This document shows, piece after piece, positions 9,921 to 19,639 of a stretch of 64,000 bases of DNA. The notes under the pieces are model-generated. The model was given only the letters and a program-made list of their open reading frames with translations, did no database searches and was not told the DNA's origin. The position numbers and the translations under genes were made by a program. Each line of letters begins with the position of its first letter. Positions within the stretch are counted from its first letter, which is position 1. The stretch comes from JAKAIY01 sp963809385 (GTDB lineage: Bacteria > Chloroflexota > Ktedonobacteria > Ktedonobacterales > JADMIN01): contig CAWEJL010000017.1 in the NCBI GenBank assembly GCA_963809385.1, forward strand, positions 310,001-374,000, in the 5' to 3' direction.

Positions 9921-11161
9921 ATGACGGTACGGGTCGTCATTACGGGCATGGGACTGGTGACACCGCTGGGAAACGATGTCGCCTCCACATGGAGCGCGTT
10001 GCTGAAGGGCGTCTCTGGCGCTGGCCCCATCACGAAATTCGACGCCAGTAACCATGATGTGCGCATCGCCGCCGAAGTCAAAGGCTTCGACCCGCTCGAT
10101 CTATATGGACCGCAAGCTCGCGCGCCGCAGCGAAGTGTTCACCCATTTCGCGCTGGCCGCCGCACATCAGGCGGTCGCGCAATCTGGCCTTGATATCGCG
10201 TCCATCCGCGACGATGTGGGTGTGGTGATTGGCTCTGGCTCCGGCTCGCTCAAGATGCTCCAGGAGCAGTTCCATCTCCTCCTCAGCGGGCATGAGGACC
10301 GGGTCAGCCCCTTCTTCATCCCGTCCATGCCCACGGATATGGCCTCAGCCACCGTCTCGATGGAGCTGGGCGCGCGCGGCCTCAACTACGCCACCGTCTC
10401 CGCCTGCGCCACCGGCGCCAACGCCATCGGCGAGGCCTGGGAAGCCATCCGGCGCGGCGACGCCACCGCCATGATCGCCGGCGGCTCGGAATCCTGCATC
10501 GTCTCGATCGCCGTCGCCGCCTTCGACAGCATGCACGCGCTCTCCACCCGCAACGACGATCCCCAACACGCCAGCCGCCCCTTCGACAAAGATCGCGATG
10601 GCTTCGTGATCGGCGAAGGCGCGGGCGTCGTCGTGATGGAGACACTGGAGCACGCGCTCGCGCGCGGCGCGACCCCGTCTGGCCGAGGTCGTGGGCTACG
10701 CCTCCACCTCCGACGCCCACCACATCACCGAGCCAGCGCCCGGCGGCACAGGCCTCGCGCGCGCCATCCGCCGCGCGCTGAAGAAGGCGAGCCTTGCGCC
10801 GGAGCAGATCGGCTATATCAACGCGCACGGCACCTCAACGCTCTACAACGACCGCGAAGAGACCGCCGCCATCAAAGCGGTCTTCGGCGACCACGCCTAT
10901 AAGCTGGCCGTCAGCTCCACCAAGTCCATGACCGGCCACATGATTGGCGCGGCGGGCGGCGCAGAGGCCATCTTCACCGCCCTGGCCCTGCGCGAGGGCA
11001 TGCTGCCCCCCACCATCAACTACGAGACCCCCGACCCGGAGTGCGACCTCGACTACGTGCCCAACCAGGCGCGCGCCGCCAGCGTGGATTACGCCATCTC
11101 GAACTCGATGGGCTTCGGCGGGCACAACGCGGTGCTCGCGCTCAAGCGCGCGGACAGCTAG
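9921..11161 (+). CDS. fabF: 3-oxoacyl-ACP synthase II (two frameshifts)
   Basis: The condensing enzyme of fatty-acid elongation, joining malonyl-ACP to acyl-ACP. The three reading frames together give a full-length KAS II. The first starts VVITGMGLVTPLGN. The second runs from MDRKLARRSEVF through the nucleophile SACATGAN to RPFDKDRDGFVIGEGAG. The third holds the catalytic histidines (NAHGTSTLYND and KSMTGHMIGAAGG). The breaks lie near 10104 (in CTATATGG) and near 10675 (in a CCCC run). Removing one base at each place restores an alignment without gaps to family motifs. ATG 9921 fits the family; ATG 9909 has the better upstream AAAGGG. Since FabF is normally essential, I suspect sequence error. 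Confidence 0.88.
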
Positions 11162-11189
11162 CCTCGCGCGCCTCGCCGGGAGCGCCCCT

Positions 11190-12366
11190 ATGCACATGCC
11201 AGAATCGGGCTTCCGCCGGGTGATACACGCTGACCTCGATTGCTTCTTCGCCGCGGTCGAGGAGCTGGACAACCCCAGCCTGCGTGGCCGCCCGGTGATC
11301 GTCGGCGGCGACCCCGATCGGCGTGGCGTCGTCAGCACCGCCAACTACGCCGCCCGGCGCTACGGCGTCCACAGCGCGCAGTCAGCGGCGGTCGCGCGGC
11401 GACTCTGTCCGCGCGCCGTCTTCCTCCGCCCGCGCTTCGAGCGTTACCGTGAGCTTTCCGAGCGCGTCATGGCGATTCTGGATGACTACATGACCGTGCG
11501 CGAGCAGGTCTCGATAGACGAAGCCTACGGCGAGCTTCCGCCCGGCCTACCGGGCTGCCGCCCCGCGCTCTCCATAGGGGCCGAGATCAAGGCCCGCATC
11601 CTCGAAGAGACCGGCCTTGTCATCTCGATTGGCGCCGGACGCAACAAGACCATCGCCAAGCTCGCGAGCGACCTCTCCAAGCCCGACGGTCTGCTGATCG
11701 TCAAGCCCGGCGAGGAGCTCGCCTTTCTCCATCCGCTGCCTGTGGGCCGCCTCAATGGCGTTGGCCCGCACACCCGCGAACGGCTGGAGGCTCTCGGCCT
11801 GCTCACGATTGGCGACCTGGCGGCCCACCCGCGCGAAGAGCTCGCCGCGCTGCTCGGCAAACAGGGCGACTGGCTCTGGCGCCTGGCCCAGGCCCAGGAT
11901 GACCGCCCCGTCATCGCCGATCACGGCCCACCGAAGAGCGTCTCTTGCGAGGACACCTTCGACCGCGACATCGCCGACCTCGACCGCGCGGCGGAGCAGG
12001 TCGCGCGGCTGGCGCGCATCACCGCCGAGCGAGCCGCGCAGCCAGCGGCTCGCCGGACGCGGCGTGACGCTCAAGGTCCGCTGGTCCGACTTCCGCATCA
12101 TGACACGCCAGCGCCCGCTGGCCAGCGCCACCGCCAGCGACGCCATCATCGCCGCCACGGCCCTCGACTTGCTCACCAGCGAGATTGGCCCCCTACTCGC
12201 GGCGGGTGGAGCGATCCGTCTGCTCGGCGTCGGGCTGCATAACATCACCACAGCGGACGCCCCACAGGGCGCGCTGGGCCGAATGATCGCTCCCGGCTAC
12301 TACCAGCCGCCACTGTTCGAGCGGGAAGTCTACGATAGCGACGCTCACACGACTCGCTCCGCCTGA
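11190..12366 (+). CDS. dinB: DNA polymerase IV, Y family (one frameshift)
   Basis: A translesion polymerase. The N-terminus has the catalytic HADLDCFFAAVE motif, then the YAARRYGV segment, the second metal site SIDEAYGE, and the thumb/helix-hairpin-helix region (LNGVGPHTRERL). Typical DinB has SIDEAY(L/M)D, so the E is conserved. Near 12036 one extra base breaks the frame. The little-finger domain continues as SQRLAGRGVTLKVRWSDF to the stop at 12366. The C-terminal beta-clamp motif was not clearly recognised. It starts 28 bases after fabF. Confidence 0.88.
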
Positions 12367-12414
12367 GCGCGGAGCCGCACGTGACGCGCCCCAACGCCAT
12401 GAAAGGAAGCCAGC

Positions 12415-13246
12415 ATGCTCCTCGAAACGCATGGTATCCGCGTAGGCTATGACCTCTACGGCGAAGGTGAGGTGACGCTCGTCCTCTTCCACGCCTACCC
12501 ACTGAGCCGGGGCCAGTGGCGCGAGCAAGCCGAGGCGCTGGCGCACTCGCTGGCGCTGCGCGTGGTCACGCTTGACCTGACCGGCTGCGGTGAATCCAGC
12601 GATAGCGCGGACCCGGTCACCGTGGAGCGCATGGCGGACGACGCCCGCGCCCTGCTCGACGCGCTCGGAGCCGGGCGTCCCGGCCACCCTGCCATCATCG
12701 GAGGCCTCTCGCTTGGCGGCTACGTCGCGCTGGCCGCGATGCGCCGCTACCCAGAGCGCGTCACCGGCCTGATCCTCGCCGATACCCGCGCCAGCGCCGA
12801 TACGCCTGAGGGCAAGGCAGGCCGTGAGGCGACCGCCCAATTCGTCATCCAGAATGGCCCCGGCGCGCTCTTCGACCGCGACGCCCCCAAGCTGCTCTCG
12901 AACCGCATCATCACCCGCCGGCCCGAGATCGTCGCCGCAGGCGCGCGCGCTGGCGGAGAACAACACCGCATCGGGCCTGGCCGCCGTCGCGCGCGGCATG
13001 GGCCAGCGCCCCGACGCGACACCCACGCTCCCACACATCGCCTGCCCCACGCTGATCCTCGTCGGCGATCAGGACGCCCTCACCCCCGTCGCCGACGCGC
13101 GCACGCTCTTCGAGCGCATCCCGCACGCCGACCTGGAGATCATCGAAGACGCAGGGCATCTCGCCAACCTGGAGCGCCCTGACCTCGTCACCGACCGCAT
13201 CGCCACCTACCTGCGCGAGCGCCTCGGCATCGCTGAGCGCTCATGA
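12415..13246 (+). CDS. Alpha/beta-fold hydrolase (one frameshift)
   Basis: A roughly 276-residue hydrolase of the 3-oxoadipate enol-lactonase/epoxide hydrolase type. The nucleophile elbow is GLSLGG, the acid is in GDQDALTP, and the histidine is in DAGHLANLE. The oxyanion-hole strand is LFHAYPLS. Near 12937 one extra base shifts the frame inside AAQARALAENN, so the acid and histidine lie in the second frame (ending at 13246). GAAAGGAAGCC precedes the start. The substrate is unknown. Confidence 0.8.
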
Positions 13247-13312
13247 GGTCTTACGCCGACAGCAACGGACAGGCATAGCGTCACTCAGACGCCATGTTCG
13301 CGGACGCCTCTG

Positions 13313-13721
13313 TCAGGAGCCCGACTGTCGGTCGTACTTGCGCCGAAGCATCCCAGTCGTCCGGCGCATACCGAGGCGCTCGTAAAACGGCTGCATATCT
13401 GGATCGCAAAGCAGGTCCACCATATAGAAGCGCTCCAGCTTCGCCATCATACGGCGCACCAGTTCACTCCCGATATCCACGGCCCTGATAGGCAGGCAGA
13501 ACTTCAAGCAGTGGGATGTACGCGCTCAACACACCATCGGTGATAGCGGTGATGAAACCGACGACCTGGCCCGTGGAATCGTCGAGCGCCAGCGCGATCT
13601 CATCGCTCTGTTCGAGCAGCCGAAGGTGGGTTTCTGGTATGGGGGGATTCGGCCAACCTACGAAGAAGCCGGCGAGCTGGCCCGAAGTCAGACCTTCCAC
13701 GCTATCGGTGTACATGATCAT
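13313..13721 (-). CDS. GNAT family acetyltransferase (one frameshift)
   Basis: An acetyl-CoA-dependent N-acetyltransferase of about 136 residues. The acetyl-CoA loop reads LPAYQGRGIGSELV once an extra T near 13475 is removed. The family's C-terminal FYERLGM motif follows. ATG 13721 has AAGGGG six bases upstream and is preferred over the GTG at 13736. It converges on the hydrolase gene. The substrate is unknown. Confidence 0.78.
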
Positions 13722-13776
13722 TGCTCGCCCCTTCACATCTCAACCTGATCCCTGATGACTATGCGCTGCATGAAGC

Positions 13777-14973
13777 TCATGCAAGACCCAAGTCGCCCCC
13801 GAAGCTCGTCCCCGTATCCAGCCCCGTATCCAGCGGCGGAATAGCGAACAGATCAGCCAGCGTGGCGCCCACATCGGCGAACGACGCGCGCTCGCCCAGA
13901 TCAGCCGGCGAGACACCAGGCCCAGCGACCAGCAGCGGCGCCATCTCGCGAGTGTGGTCCGTGCCGCGCCAGGTGGGGTCGTTGCCGTGGTCGCCGGTGA
14001 TGAAGAGCGCGTCGCGCGGCCCAAACAGCGCCAGCGCCTCTGGCAGCCATGCGTCGAACGCCTCCAGCGCGGCGGCATAGCCGCGCGGGTCGCGCCGGTG
14101 GCCATACAACTGGTCTGTATCCACCAGATTGACGAAGAGCAGGCCCCGAAATGGGCGCGCCAGGCGTTCGAGCGCGGCGGACATCGCCCCAGAGTTGTCA
14201 CCGGGATGGCTGCTCTCCGTCAGTCCACGCCCGGCGAAGAGGTCCTCGATCTTGCCCACGCCAATCACGTCGTAATGGGCTTCAGCCATTCGGTCCAGCA
14301 GCGTCGGGGATGGCGGCGGCAGCGCGAAATCCTTGCGCCGCGCCGTGCGGGTAAACGCGCCCGGCGTCCCGATGAACGGGCGCGCGATCACACGCCCGAC
14401 GGCATGTTCGCCCGTCAGCAGCCCCCGCGCGACCTCGCACATCGCGTACAACCGATCGACCGGGATAACATCCTCATGCGCCGCAAGCTGAAACACGCTG
14501 TCCGCTGAGGTGTAGAGGATCGGCTTGCCGCTCTGCACGCTCTCGACGCCCAGCCGCTGGATGATCTCGACGCCCGACGCGGCGACGTTGCCGAGCGCGC
14601 CGCGCCCAATCGCCGCCTCGAAGCGCGCCACCAGGTCAGATGGGAAGCCGTGGGGATAGGTGGGCATCGGGCGCGCGAGCGTCACGCCCATCAGTTCCCA
14701 GTGACCCGACACGCTATCCTTGCCTGCCGCCCGCTCGATCATCCGTCCATATGCTCCAGACGGACGTGGGGCTGAGGCGACGCCAGCGATCTCCGCCAGC
14801 CGCCCCAGCCCCAGCGCGCCCAGGTTGGGCAGCGACAGCCCGCCCACCGCACGCGCGGCATGCCCCAGGCTGTCCGCCCCCGTGTCGCCATACGCCTCAG
14901 CGTCGGGCGCATGGCCAATGCCCACGCCATCCAGCACGATGAGTACCGCGCGGTCCAGCGCCGGCTCAGCCAT
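13777..14973 (-). CDS. deoB: Phosphopentomutase
   Basis: Interconverts ribose-1-phosphate and ribose-5-phosphate (and the deoxy forms) in nucleoside salvage. It is an alkaline-phosphatase-superfamily enzyme. VLDGVGIGHAPDA carries a metal ligand at the N-terminus, KDSVSGHWELMG and TSADSVFQ are family blocks, and ITGDHGNDPTWRGTDHTRE near the C-terminus holds the second metal cluster. Length (about 398) is normal. ATG 14973 has AGGGTGG upstream. No other deo or nucleoside-salvage gene is adjacent. Confidence 0.95.
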   Translation of the reverse strand: MAEPALDRAVLIVLDGVGIGHAPDAEAYGDTGADSLGHAARAVGGLSLPNLGALGLGRLAEIAGVASAPRPSGAYGRMIERAAGKDSVSGHWELMGVTLARPMPTYPHGFPSDLVARFEAAIGRGALGNVAASGVEIIQRLGVESVQSGKPILYTSADSVFQLAAHEDVIPVDRLYAMCEVARGLLTGEHAVGRVIARPFIGTPGAFTRTARRKDFALPPPSPTLLDRMAEAHYDVIGVGKIEDLFAGRGLTESSHPGDNSGAMSAALERLARPFRGLLFVNLVDTDQLYGHRRDPRGYAAALEAFDAWLPEALALFGPRDALFITGDHGNDPTWRGTDHTREMAPLLVAGPGVSPADLGERASFADVGATLADLFAIPPLDTGLDTGTSFGGDLGLA

Positions 14974-15009
14974 CACCGCCACCCTGAAGCCTTACGCGCG
15001 AGCGCCCGC

Positions 15010-15757
15010 TTACTGGCCACCCGCGAAGCCCATCATGCCCGCGCCCGCCATCGACGCCCGCGCCGCCCTTATCCAGCAGCGGATAGTGGCCCTGCGCCAC
15101 CGCGCTCTGGAGGAAGCTATACGCCATGTCAGACTGCGCCTGCGCCATCTCGCCACTGGTCACCGCCTGCTTGAGCAACGACTGGACCGCGCCCAGATAG
15201 GCGGCGTCAACCACGCTCTTCTGCACATGCTGCGAGGTAGTGAGTTGCGCGACCGTCTTGCCGCTGGCCAGATCACTCTGCAGCGTCGCCTGCGAGATGC
15301 CCAGCGCCTTGGCGGTCGCCGTCACGATCGCTGTCCTGGCAGCCGTCAGAGCCTGGCTCTGCGTTCCCTGGCCTGTCGCGGTTCCCTGGCCTGTCGCGCT
15401 CTGATGCTGCGCCGCCATCTGCTTCAGCGCCGCGCATGGATTCGTCGCGTACTGGGCAAGCTCCTGTTCGGCCTGCGCCTTCTGCGCCTGGGTGATCTTG
15501 CCATCAGCATACATCTGGTTGATCACCGTCTGCATCGCGTCTTTGTTGGCGCTCTCCAGCTGCTTCTGTGACACGCCCAGGTCTTTGACCACCGTCTGCT
15601 CATAGAGCGCGCAGTAATCGCCCTTCGCGACGCTCGGCTGCGCTGTCTGCTTTCCCGCCGCCAGCGCCTGCAGCGATGGACCCACGATAATACCGACGAC
15701 CAGGCCCAGCGCCAGAAGCGCCGCGCCGCCCACACTCACAAGAATCCGTTGACGCAT
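15010..15757 (-). CDS. Secreted or membrane-anchored Ala/Gln-rich protein (3' frameshift)
   Basis: Begins with MRQRIL and one hydrophobic helix (signal peptide or anchor; VGGAALLALGLVVGIIV). A helical Ala/Gln-rich domain follows, with repeated short segments such as DYCALYEQTVVKDLGVS and AKALGISQATLQSDL, each of which looks like a small DUF/SHOCT-like helical repeat. Two Cys (DYCALY, NPCAAL) may form a disulfide. Near 15055 one extra G shifts the frame. The other frame ends naturally as a Met/Gly tail (MAGAGMMGFAGGQ) at 15010. The uncorrected frame runs into the deoB start at 14966. GAGAGAG precedes ATG 15757. Function unknown. Confidence 0.6.
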
Positions 15758-16028
15758 TCGCGTTCTCTCTCTCAGTTTCGTTTGCTTTTCGAGGGTTCGC
15801 GCTCCATTCGCTGGCGCGCTGAACACACGTGACACCCTTTAACTACGTCACGCAAGGCGTTCAGGTGAAGGGTCTGCTCCTTTTGGCTCTATCCTCGCGC
15901 GTTGACACGCCGAAACGCGGCGGGCTATCATCCCCTGAAGGGCGGCGCGCCTAACGATGGCGCCGCCCAACGAATATCCTTCCGGTTCCCACAGGATTCC
16001 CGACCGGCCAGCGAGAAGGGTGACAGCG

Positions 16029-17315
16029 ATGGCGGCTCCTCAGATTTCCCCCGCCCGTGCGGACCAGTTCTTTACCCACCGGCTCCCCAATGGCCTGCTG
16101 CTGCTTGGTCAGCGCATGCCCGACCTGGAGTCGGTCTCCCTCTGTTTCTACGTCCGCACCGGCGCCCGAGACGAGAGCGACCCTGCGCTGTATGGCGTCT
16201 CGCACTTCCTCGAGCACATGGTGTTCAAGGGTACCGACCGCCGCGACTCCGAGCGCATCACGCTCGACTTCAATCTGATGGGCGCCGAGTTCAACGCCTT
16301 CACCTCGCTCGAGCAGACCGTCTTCTACGCCCGCGTGCTGCATGAGTACATGCCCCAGGCGGTAGACCTGCTCAGCGACATGATGCGCCCCAAGCTCGAC
16401 GAGAGCGACTTCACCATGGAGCGCAACGTCATCCTAGAGGAGATCGCCCGCGCCGAGGATGTGCCAACCGGCCAGGCCTACCGCCGCCTGATGCAGACCT
16501 ACTTCGCAGGGACCGCGATGGGCCATGATGTGCTGGGCAGCAAAGAGAGCATTCGCGACATGGCGGTCGAGGGCATGCGCGCGTATCACGCGCGCCGCTA
16601 CGCCGCCAATAACCTGATCTTCGCCATCGCCGGCGCCTTCGAGTGGGACCAGGTCGTGGAACAGGTTGAGCGCCACTGCGGCGGCTGGGCCAGCGGCGAG
16701 GAGGGCCGCCAGGCGGCGGAAATCGTCCCCGCCAAGCCCGGCGCGACCGTGATCGTCAAGCCTCAACAGAAGCAACAGCTGATCCTCGTCGCCAGCCCCT
16801 CCGTCAGCATCCAGGACGACGACCTCTACGCCGCCCAGCTCGCCGCGATGGTCCTGGGTGACGGAACAGGCTCGCGCCTGTTCTGGAACATTTTCCAGAA
16901 AGGGCTGGCGGAATCCGCCTCCGCCTCGCTCTCGCCGTTCGACACCTCTGGCCTGCTACTGACCTTCCTCAGCACCACGCCTGACCACGCCCCCGCCGTG
17001 CTGGAGCTGGCCCAGGCCGAGTTGCGCGGTCTCCAAGAGGATGGCATCCAGGAGGACGAGCTGCGCCGCGCCAAGGACAAGCTCATCAGCCGCACCGTGC
17101 TCGACGGAGACTCGGCCTTCAGCCGCATGCAAGACCTCGCCTACACCTGGGTCGCGGAAGGCGCAGTCCGGAGCATTCAGGATGAGATGGACCGCATCGA
17201 GGCCGTCACCCTCGCTGATGTCCGCCGCGCGCTCGACCGTTATCCCGCCGCCGCGTCGCAGGTCATCACCGCCTACGGTCCGCTCGACGCCACCGCGCTT
17301 GGTGTCGACGCCTAG
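16029..17315 (+). CDS. M16 family zinc peptidase (insulinase/MPP-like)
   Basis: A 428-residue zinc peptidase similar to the processing-protease subunit (PqqF/MPP-beta). It carries the inverted zinc motif HFLEH (within VSHFLEHMVFKGT) and the distal glutamate in the ERNVILEEIARAED stretch. The C-terminal Arg/Tyr-containing domain region (GSRLFWNI) is also present. ATG 16029 is favoured by AAGGGTG upstream over in-frame 15957. It is single-copy here, so it may act as a homodimer; no partner inactive subunit follows. Confidence 0.92.
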   Translation: MAAPQISPARADQFFTHRLPNGLLLLGQRMPDLESVSLCFYVRTGARDESDPALYGVSHFLEHMVFKGTDRRDSERITLDFNLMGAEFNAFTSLEQTVFYARVLHEYMPQAVDLLSDMMRPKLDESDFTMERNVILEEIARAEDVPTGQAYRRLMQTYFAGTAMGHDVLGSKESIRDMAVEGMRAYHARRYAANNLIFAIAGAFEWDQVVEQVERHCGGWASGEEGRQAAEIVPAKPGATVIVKPQQKQQLILVASPSVSIQDDDLYAAQLAAMVLGDGTGSRLFWNIFQKGLAESASASLSPFDTSGLLLTFLSTTPDHAPAVLELAQAELRGLQEDGIQEDELRRAKDKLISRTVLDGDSAFSRMQDLAYTWVAEGAVRSIQDEMDRIEAVTLADVRRALDRYPAAASQVITAYGPLDATALGVDA

Positions 17316-17382
17316 CGCCATCAACCCACCGCACGCCGCACGCTTCCCAATAGCCGTATCGGGCCAGCCAGGCGCCGCGTGT

Positions 17383-17411
17383 TTGCCCGTCCCCAGGAGC
17401 TATGGTATACT
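17383..17411 (+). promoter_or_regulatory. Sigma-70-type promoter
   Basis: TTGCCC at 17383-17388, a 17-base spacer, then TATACT at 17406-17411. It reads into the unknown gene at 17605, leaving a leader of nearly 190 bases. Confidence 0.55.
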
Positions 17412-17604
17412 GCCGCGGATTACACGGGGCGGGCGTTGAAGCGCGCCCGCTTGATCGCTGGCTCCTGACGACCGGGGGCTTTGCGGCACGAAGCGAATCA
17501 CCGCGCGGCGCGCTCCCCTCACTCTCGAACCGAGAGCGGGCGTGCGAGCGTCGATGCCAGGTCGTCTGGGCGCCGAAGTCACGCCGCGACTGAACAAGGG
17601 ACAC

Positions 17605-18126
17605 ATGATGGGCAAGTACAAGCTGTGGCTGCATCACCAAGAGATTGGCCGCCGCCTGCGCGACCAGATCAACACCCTCGAGCAGGAACGCGGACGCGTC
17701 CAGAAGATGACGCCGGATCAATCCGCGCCACTCCCCGACGGCGATAACCCAATCATCACCGCGTTGAACGCCTACACAGAGTCCGGCCACCAGTTGAGCA
17801 ACATTGACGTCATCAAGGCGGCCATGCCCAATTTGGATGGTGACCCGGAACAACGCCAGCCCGCGCCTAGCGTCGCGACCGCTGCCGCCCGCAGCGCCGC
17901 CGCCGTGGCTCCCGCCGCGGATTCTGCGGTTGTCGCGAGCCTGCTGGCGCGGGCGGATCAGATCCCCAGCGATCCCTTCGAGCAGATGCGCCAAATGGCC
18001 GTCTCTGGGGATCGTTCTCAGTCCGCCACCCCTGGGGCGTCCGCCGCTGGCGCTTCGGCTCAGGGTCAATCCGCGGACTCCGTCCAGGGCTGGTGGCAGA
18101 ACCGCCAGCAAGATGACGACGAATAG
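17605..18126 (+). CDS. Unknown soluble protein, low-complexity C-terminus
   Basis: A 173-residue protein of no recognised family. The N-terminal 35 residues (KYKLWLHHQEIGRRLRDQINTLEQERGRV) are helical with a coiled-coil character. The middle is rich in Ala/Pro, and the tail is acidic and Gln-rich (WWQNRQQDDDE). There is no signal peptide or membrane helix. ATG 17605 is preceded by AAGGGA. It is followed 59 bases later by another unknown gene with a similar low-complexity tail, and the two probably form an operon. Both may be partners in a complex. Confidence 0.55.
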   Translation: MMGKYKLWLHHQEIGRRLRDQINTLEQERGRVQKMTPDQSAPLPDGDNPIITALNAYTESGHQLSNIDVIKAAMPNLDGDPEQRQPAPSVATAAARSAAAVAPAADSAVVASLLARADQIPSDPFEQMRQMAVSGDRSQSATPGASAAGASAQGQSADSVQGWWQNRQQDDDE

Positions 18127-18185
18127 CCCCGGCGGTTCCGCCGCCCCTGCCGCCTGGAACACGTTTCAGCGAGCGAGAAGGTGCA

Positions 18186-18905
18186 ATGCCCATGGCTGCT
18201 AATCCATCTGTCGTAACGAAGCTCTTTGAGCAGCTTCCGTTACAGGCCATGCAGTCGGTCGCCGACGGCTATATGGCCTGGTATGTCACTCGCGTAACCC
18301 AGTCCCTCGATGAAACCATCGCGGGCCGCCGTGTCGAGTTGCGCGACAACGACGCCAAAGAGGCGTCCTACCGCCCCTCTCCTGCCGAGCTCTCCGCCAT
18401 CGAGCGCCTACAGCGCAGCGGCGTGACCGGCGTGGATCTGCTCGACCGCATGGTGGAGCAGGGCGAAGACTGGCTCGTGCTCACAATGCGCCGCCTCGAC
18501 CACTTCGAGAAGACCGGCCTCGCGCCGAAAGACTACTCGACCTGGTGCGAACACGCGCTCGGCGGAGCCTACGACTGGATTGACCACGAGCGCCTGGGCG
18601 CCAGCGGCGCCACCGCCACCAGCAGCCCCTCAGGCGCGGCCAGCGCGGCCCCGCAGAGCGGCGCGGGCGTTCCCGACTGGCTGGCCTCCCGAGCCAGCGC
18701 CAGCCGCCCGCAGGACGACGGCCCCACGGCCCCAGTTCCCGCTGTCGGCGGCCAGCGCTGGGCAGATAACGGCGCCGCGCCCGCTGGCGCTGGCTACTAT
18801 GGCGGCCAGCCGCAGCCGGGCCAGCCACAACAGGGTCAGCCACAACAGGGTCAGGCCGACGACGATGGCAAGGGCCGCAACATCTTCCGTATCTTCTCCA
18901 ACTAA
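18186..18905 (+). CDS. Unknown protein with Gly/Gln/Pro repeat tail
   Basis: A 239-residue protein. The N-terminal 140 residues look folded (FEQLPLQAMQSVADGYMAWYV, ERLQRSGVTGVDLLDRMVEQGEDW). A disordered Ala/Ser region follows, then a short repeat GQPQQGQPQQGQ, and a basic/aromatic tail (GKGRNIFRIFSN). There is no membrane helix or signal. It is immediately downstream of the other unknown gene. The start at 18186 has AAGGTG very close; ATG 18192 is an alternative. No family was recognised. Confidence 0.55.
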   Translation: MPMAANPSVVTKLFEQLPLQAMQSVADGYMAWYVTRVTQSLDETIAGRRVELRDNDAKEASYRPSPAELSAIERLQRSGVTGVDLLDRMVEQGEDWLVLTMRRLDHFEKTGLAPKDYSTWCEHALGGAYDWIDHERLGASGATATSSPSGAASAAPQSGAGVPDWLASRASASRPQDDGPTAPVPAVGGQRWADNGAAPAGAGYYGGQPQPGQPQQGQPQQGQADDDGKGRNIFRIFSN

Positions 18906-18927
18906 ACCCTGCCCATCCAGGCCACTA

Positions 18928-18971
18928 CGACGCGCGGAACAGTATGCCACAGCGTACCGTTCCGCGCGTCG
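18928..18971. terminator. 13-bp hairpin between convergent genes
   Basis: CGACGCGCGGAAC (18928-18940) pairs perfectly with GTTCCGCGCGTCG (18959-18971), with an 18-base loop. It lies between the converging unknown gene and the DUF4342 gene, so it may serve both strands. Confidence 0.55.
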
Positions 18972-19048
18972 GTCCATCCGAAATGAGAGGTTTCACGCCC
19001 AGCCCAGGGTCACGACACCACTACGTCGCGATGCGGGCGTCGCACTCC

Positions 19049-19318
19049 TCACTCTTCCTTCTCGACCTCGATGGAGCAGTCAGCAACCAGCGCGACGGCT
19101 GCGCCTAACGCGGCCCACACAGGGACCAACGCGGCTCCCACGACGCCAACCGTAAGCGGAAACTCAACAATGGTATGCCCTTCCGGGTTCTTGATGCTCA
19201 CCCGCCGCACGTTCCCCTCATGCACGAGCCGCTTGATCTGGGCAATCGCGTCATCGCCCGTAATGTGATACTGCTCGGTCGTCGTCTTGTTTTTTGGCTC
19301 TGCCTGTTGCGTGTTCAT
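19049..19318 (-). CDS. DUF4342 family small membrane-associated protein
   Basis: About 89 residues. An N-terminal soluble segment (ITGDDAIAQIKRLVHEGNVRRVSIKN) is followed by a short beta pair and a hydrophobic helix (LTVGVVGAALVPVWAALGAAVALVA) with an acidic tail, which is the layout of DUF4342. Function unknown; probably a membrane-associated regulatory protein. ATG 19318 has GAGG eight bases upstream. Confidence 0.75.
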   Translation of the reverse strand: MNTQQAEPKNKTTTEQYHITGDDAIAQIKRLVHEGNVRRVSIKNPEGHTIVEFPLTVGVVGAALVPVWAALGAAVALVADCSIEVEKEE

Positions 19319-19321
19319 CAA

Positions 19322-19639
19322 AAGCGCCTCTTTCCTATCACGTCAACGCGCCACGCTATGCATCGCGGCTGAGGTGGCTCCGCCAGCCCACCATGATGAG
19401 TAGCGCATCGAGGTCACGGCGCCACCACAGCGCGTTGACATCACGTCGCGCTCCCATCACACAGCGCCTCGCCACCATGACGGATGGCTGGGACGCTGTT
19501 AGGGATCGCCCTGTCAGATGAGCGACTCACATCGCCACCCGTCGTTTGCCCACCACAGCCACTCTCTGTTACACTGGCGCCAACAAACTGTGCACCAAAG
19601 CCCCGAGCGTGCGACTCATTTGCGAATGTGGAGGCGGAC
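19322..19639. other. Intergenic region, promoter of the MFS gene only
   Basis: About 320 bases between divergent genes. A promoter is visible at 19546-19575 and I see no other gene, RNA or repeat. Confidence 0.4.
19546..19575 (+). promoter_or_regulatory. Sigma-70-type promoter of the MFS gene
   Basis: TTGCCC (19546-19551), 18-base spacer, TACACT (19570-19575); 65 bases before the start codon. Confidence 0.5.

Noticed and set aside
10104..10675. Programmed ribosomal frameshifting in fabF
   Set aside because: No slippery heptamer, internal Shine-Dalgarno spacing or shared motif could be seen at the two sites, and similar breaks occur in unrelated genes. Not excluded, but not supported.
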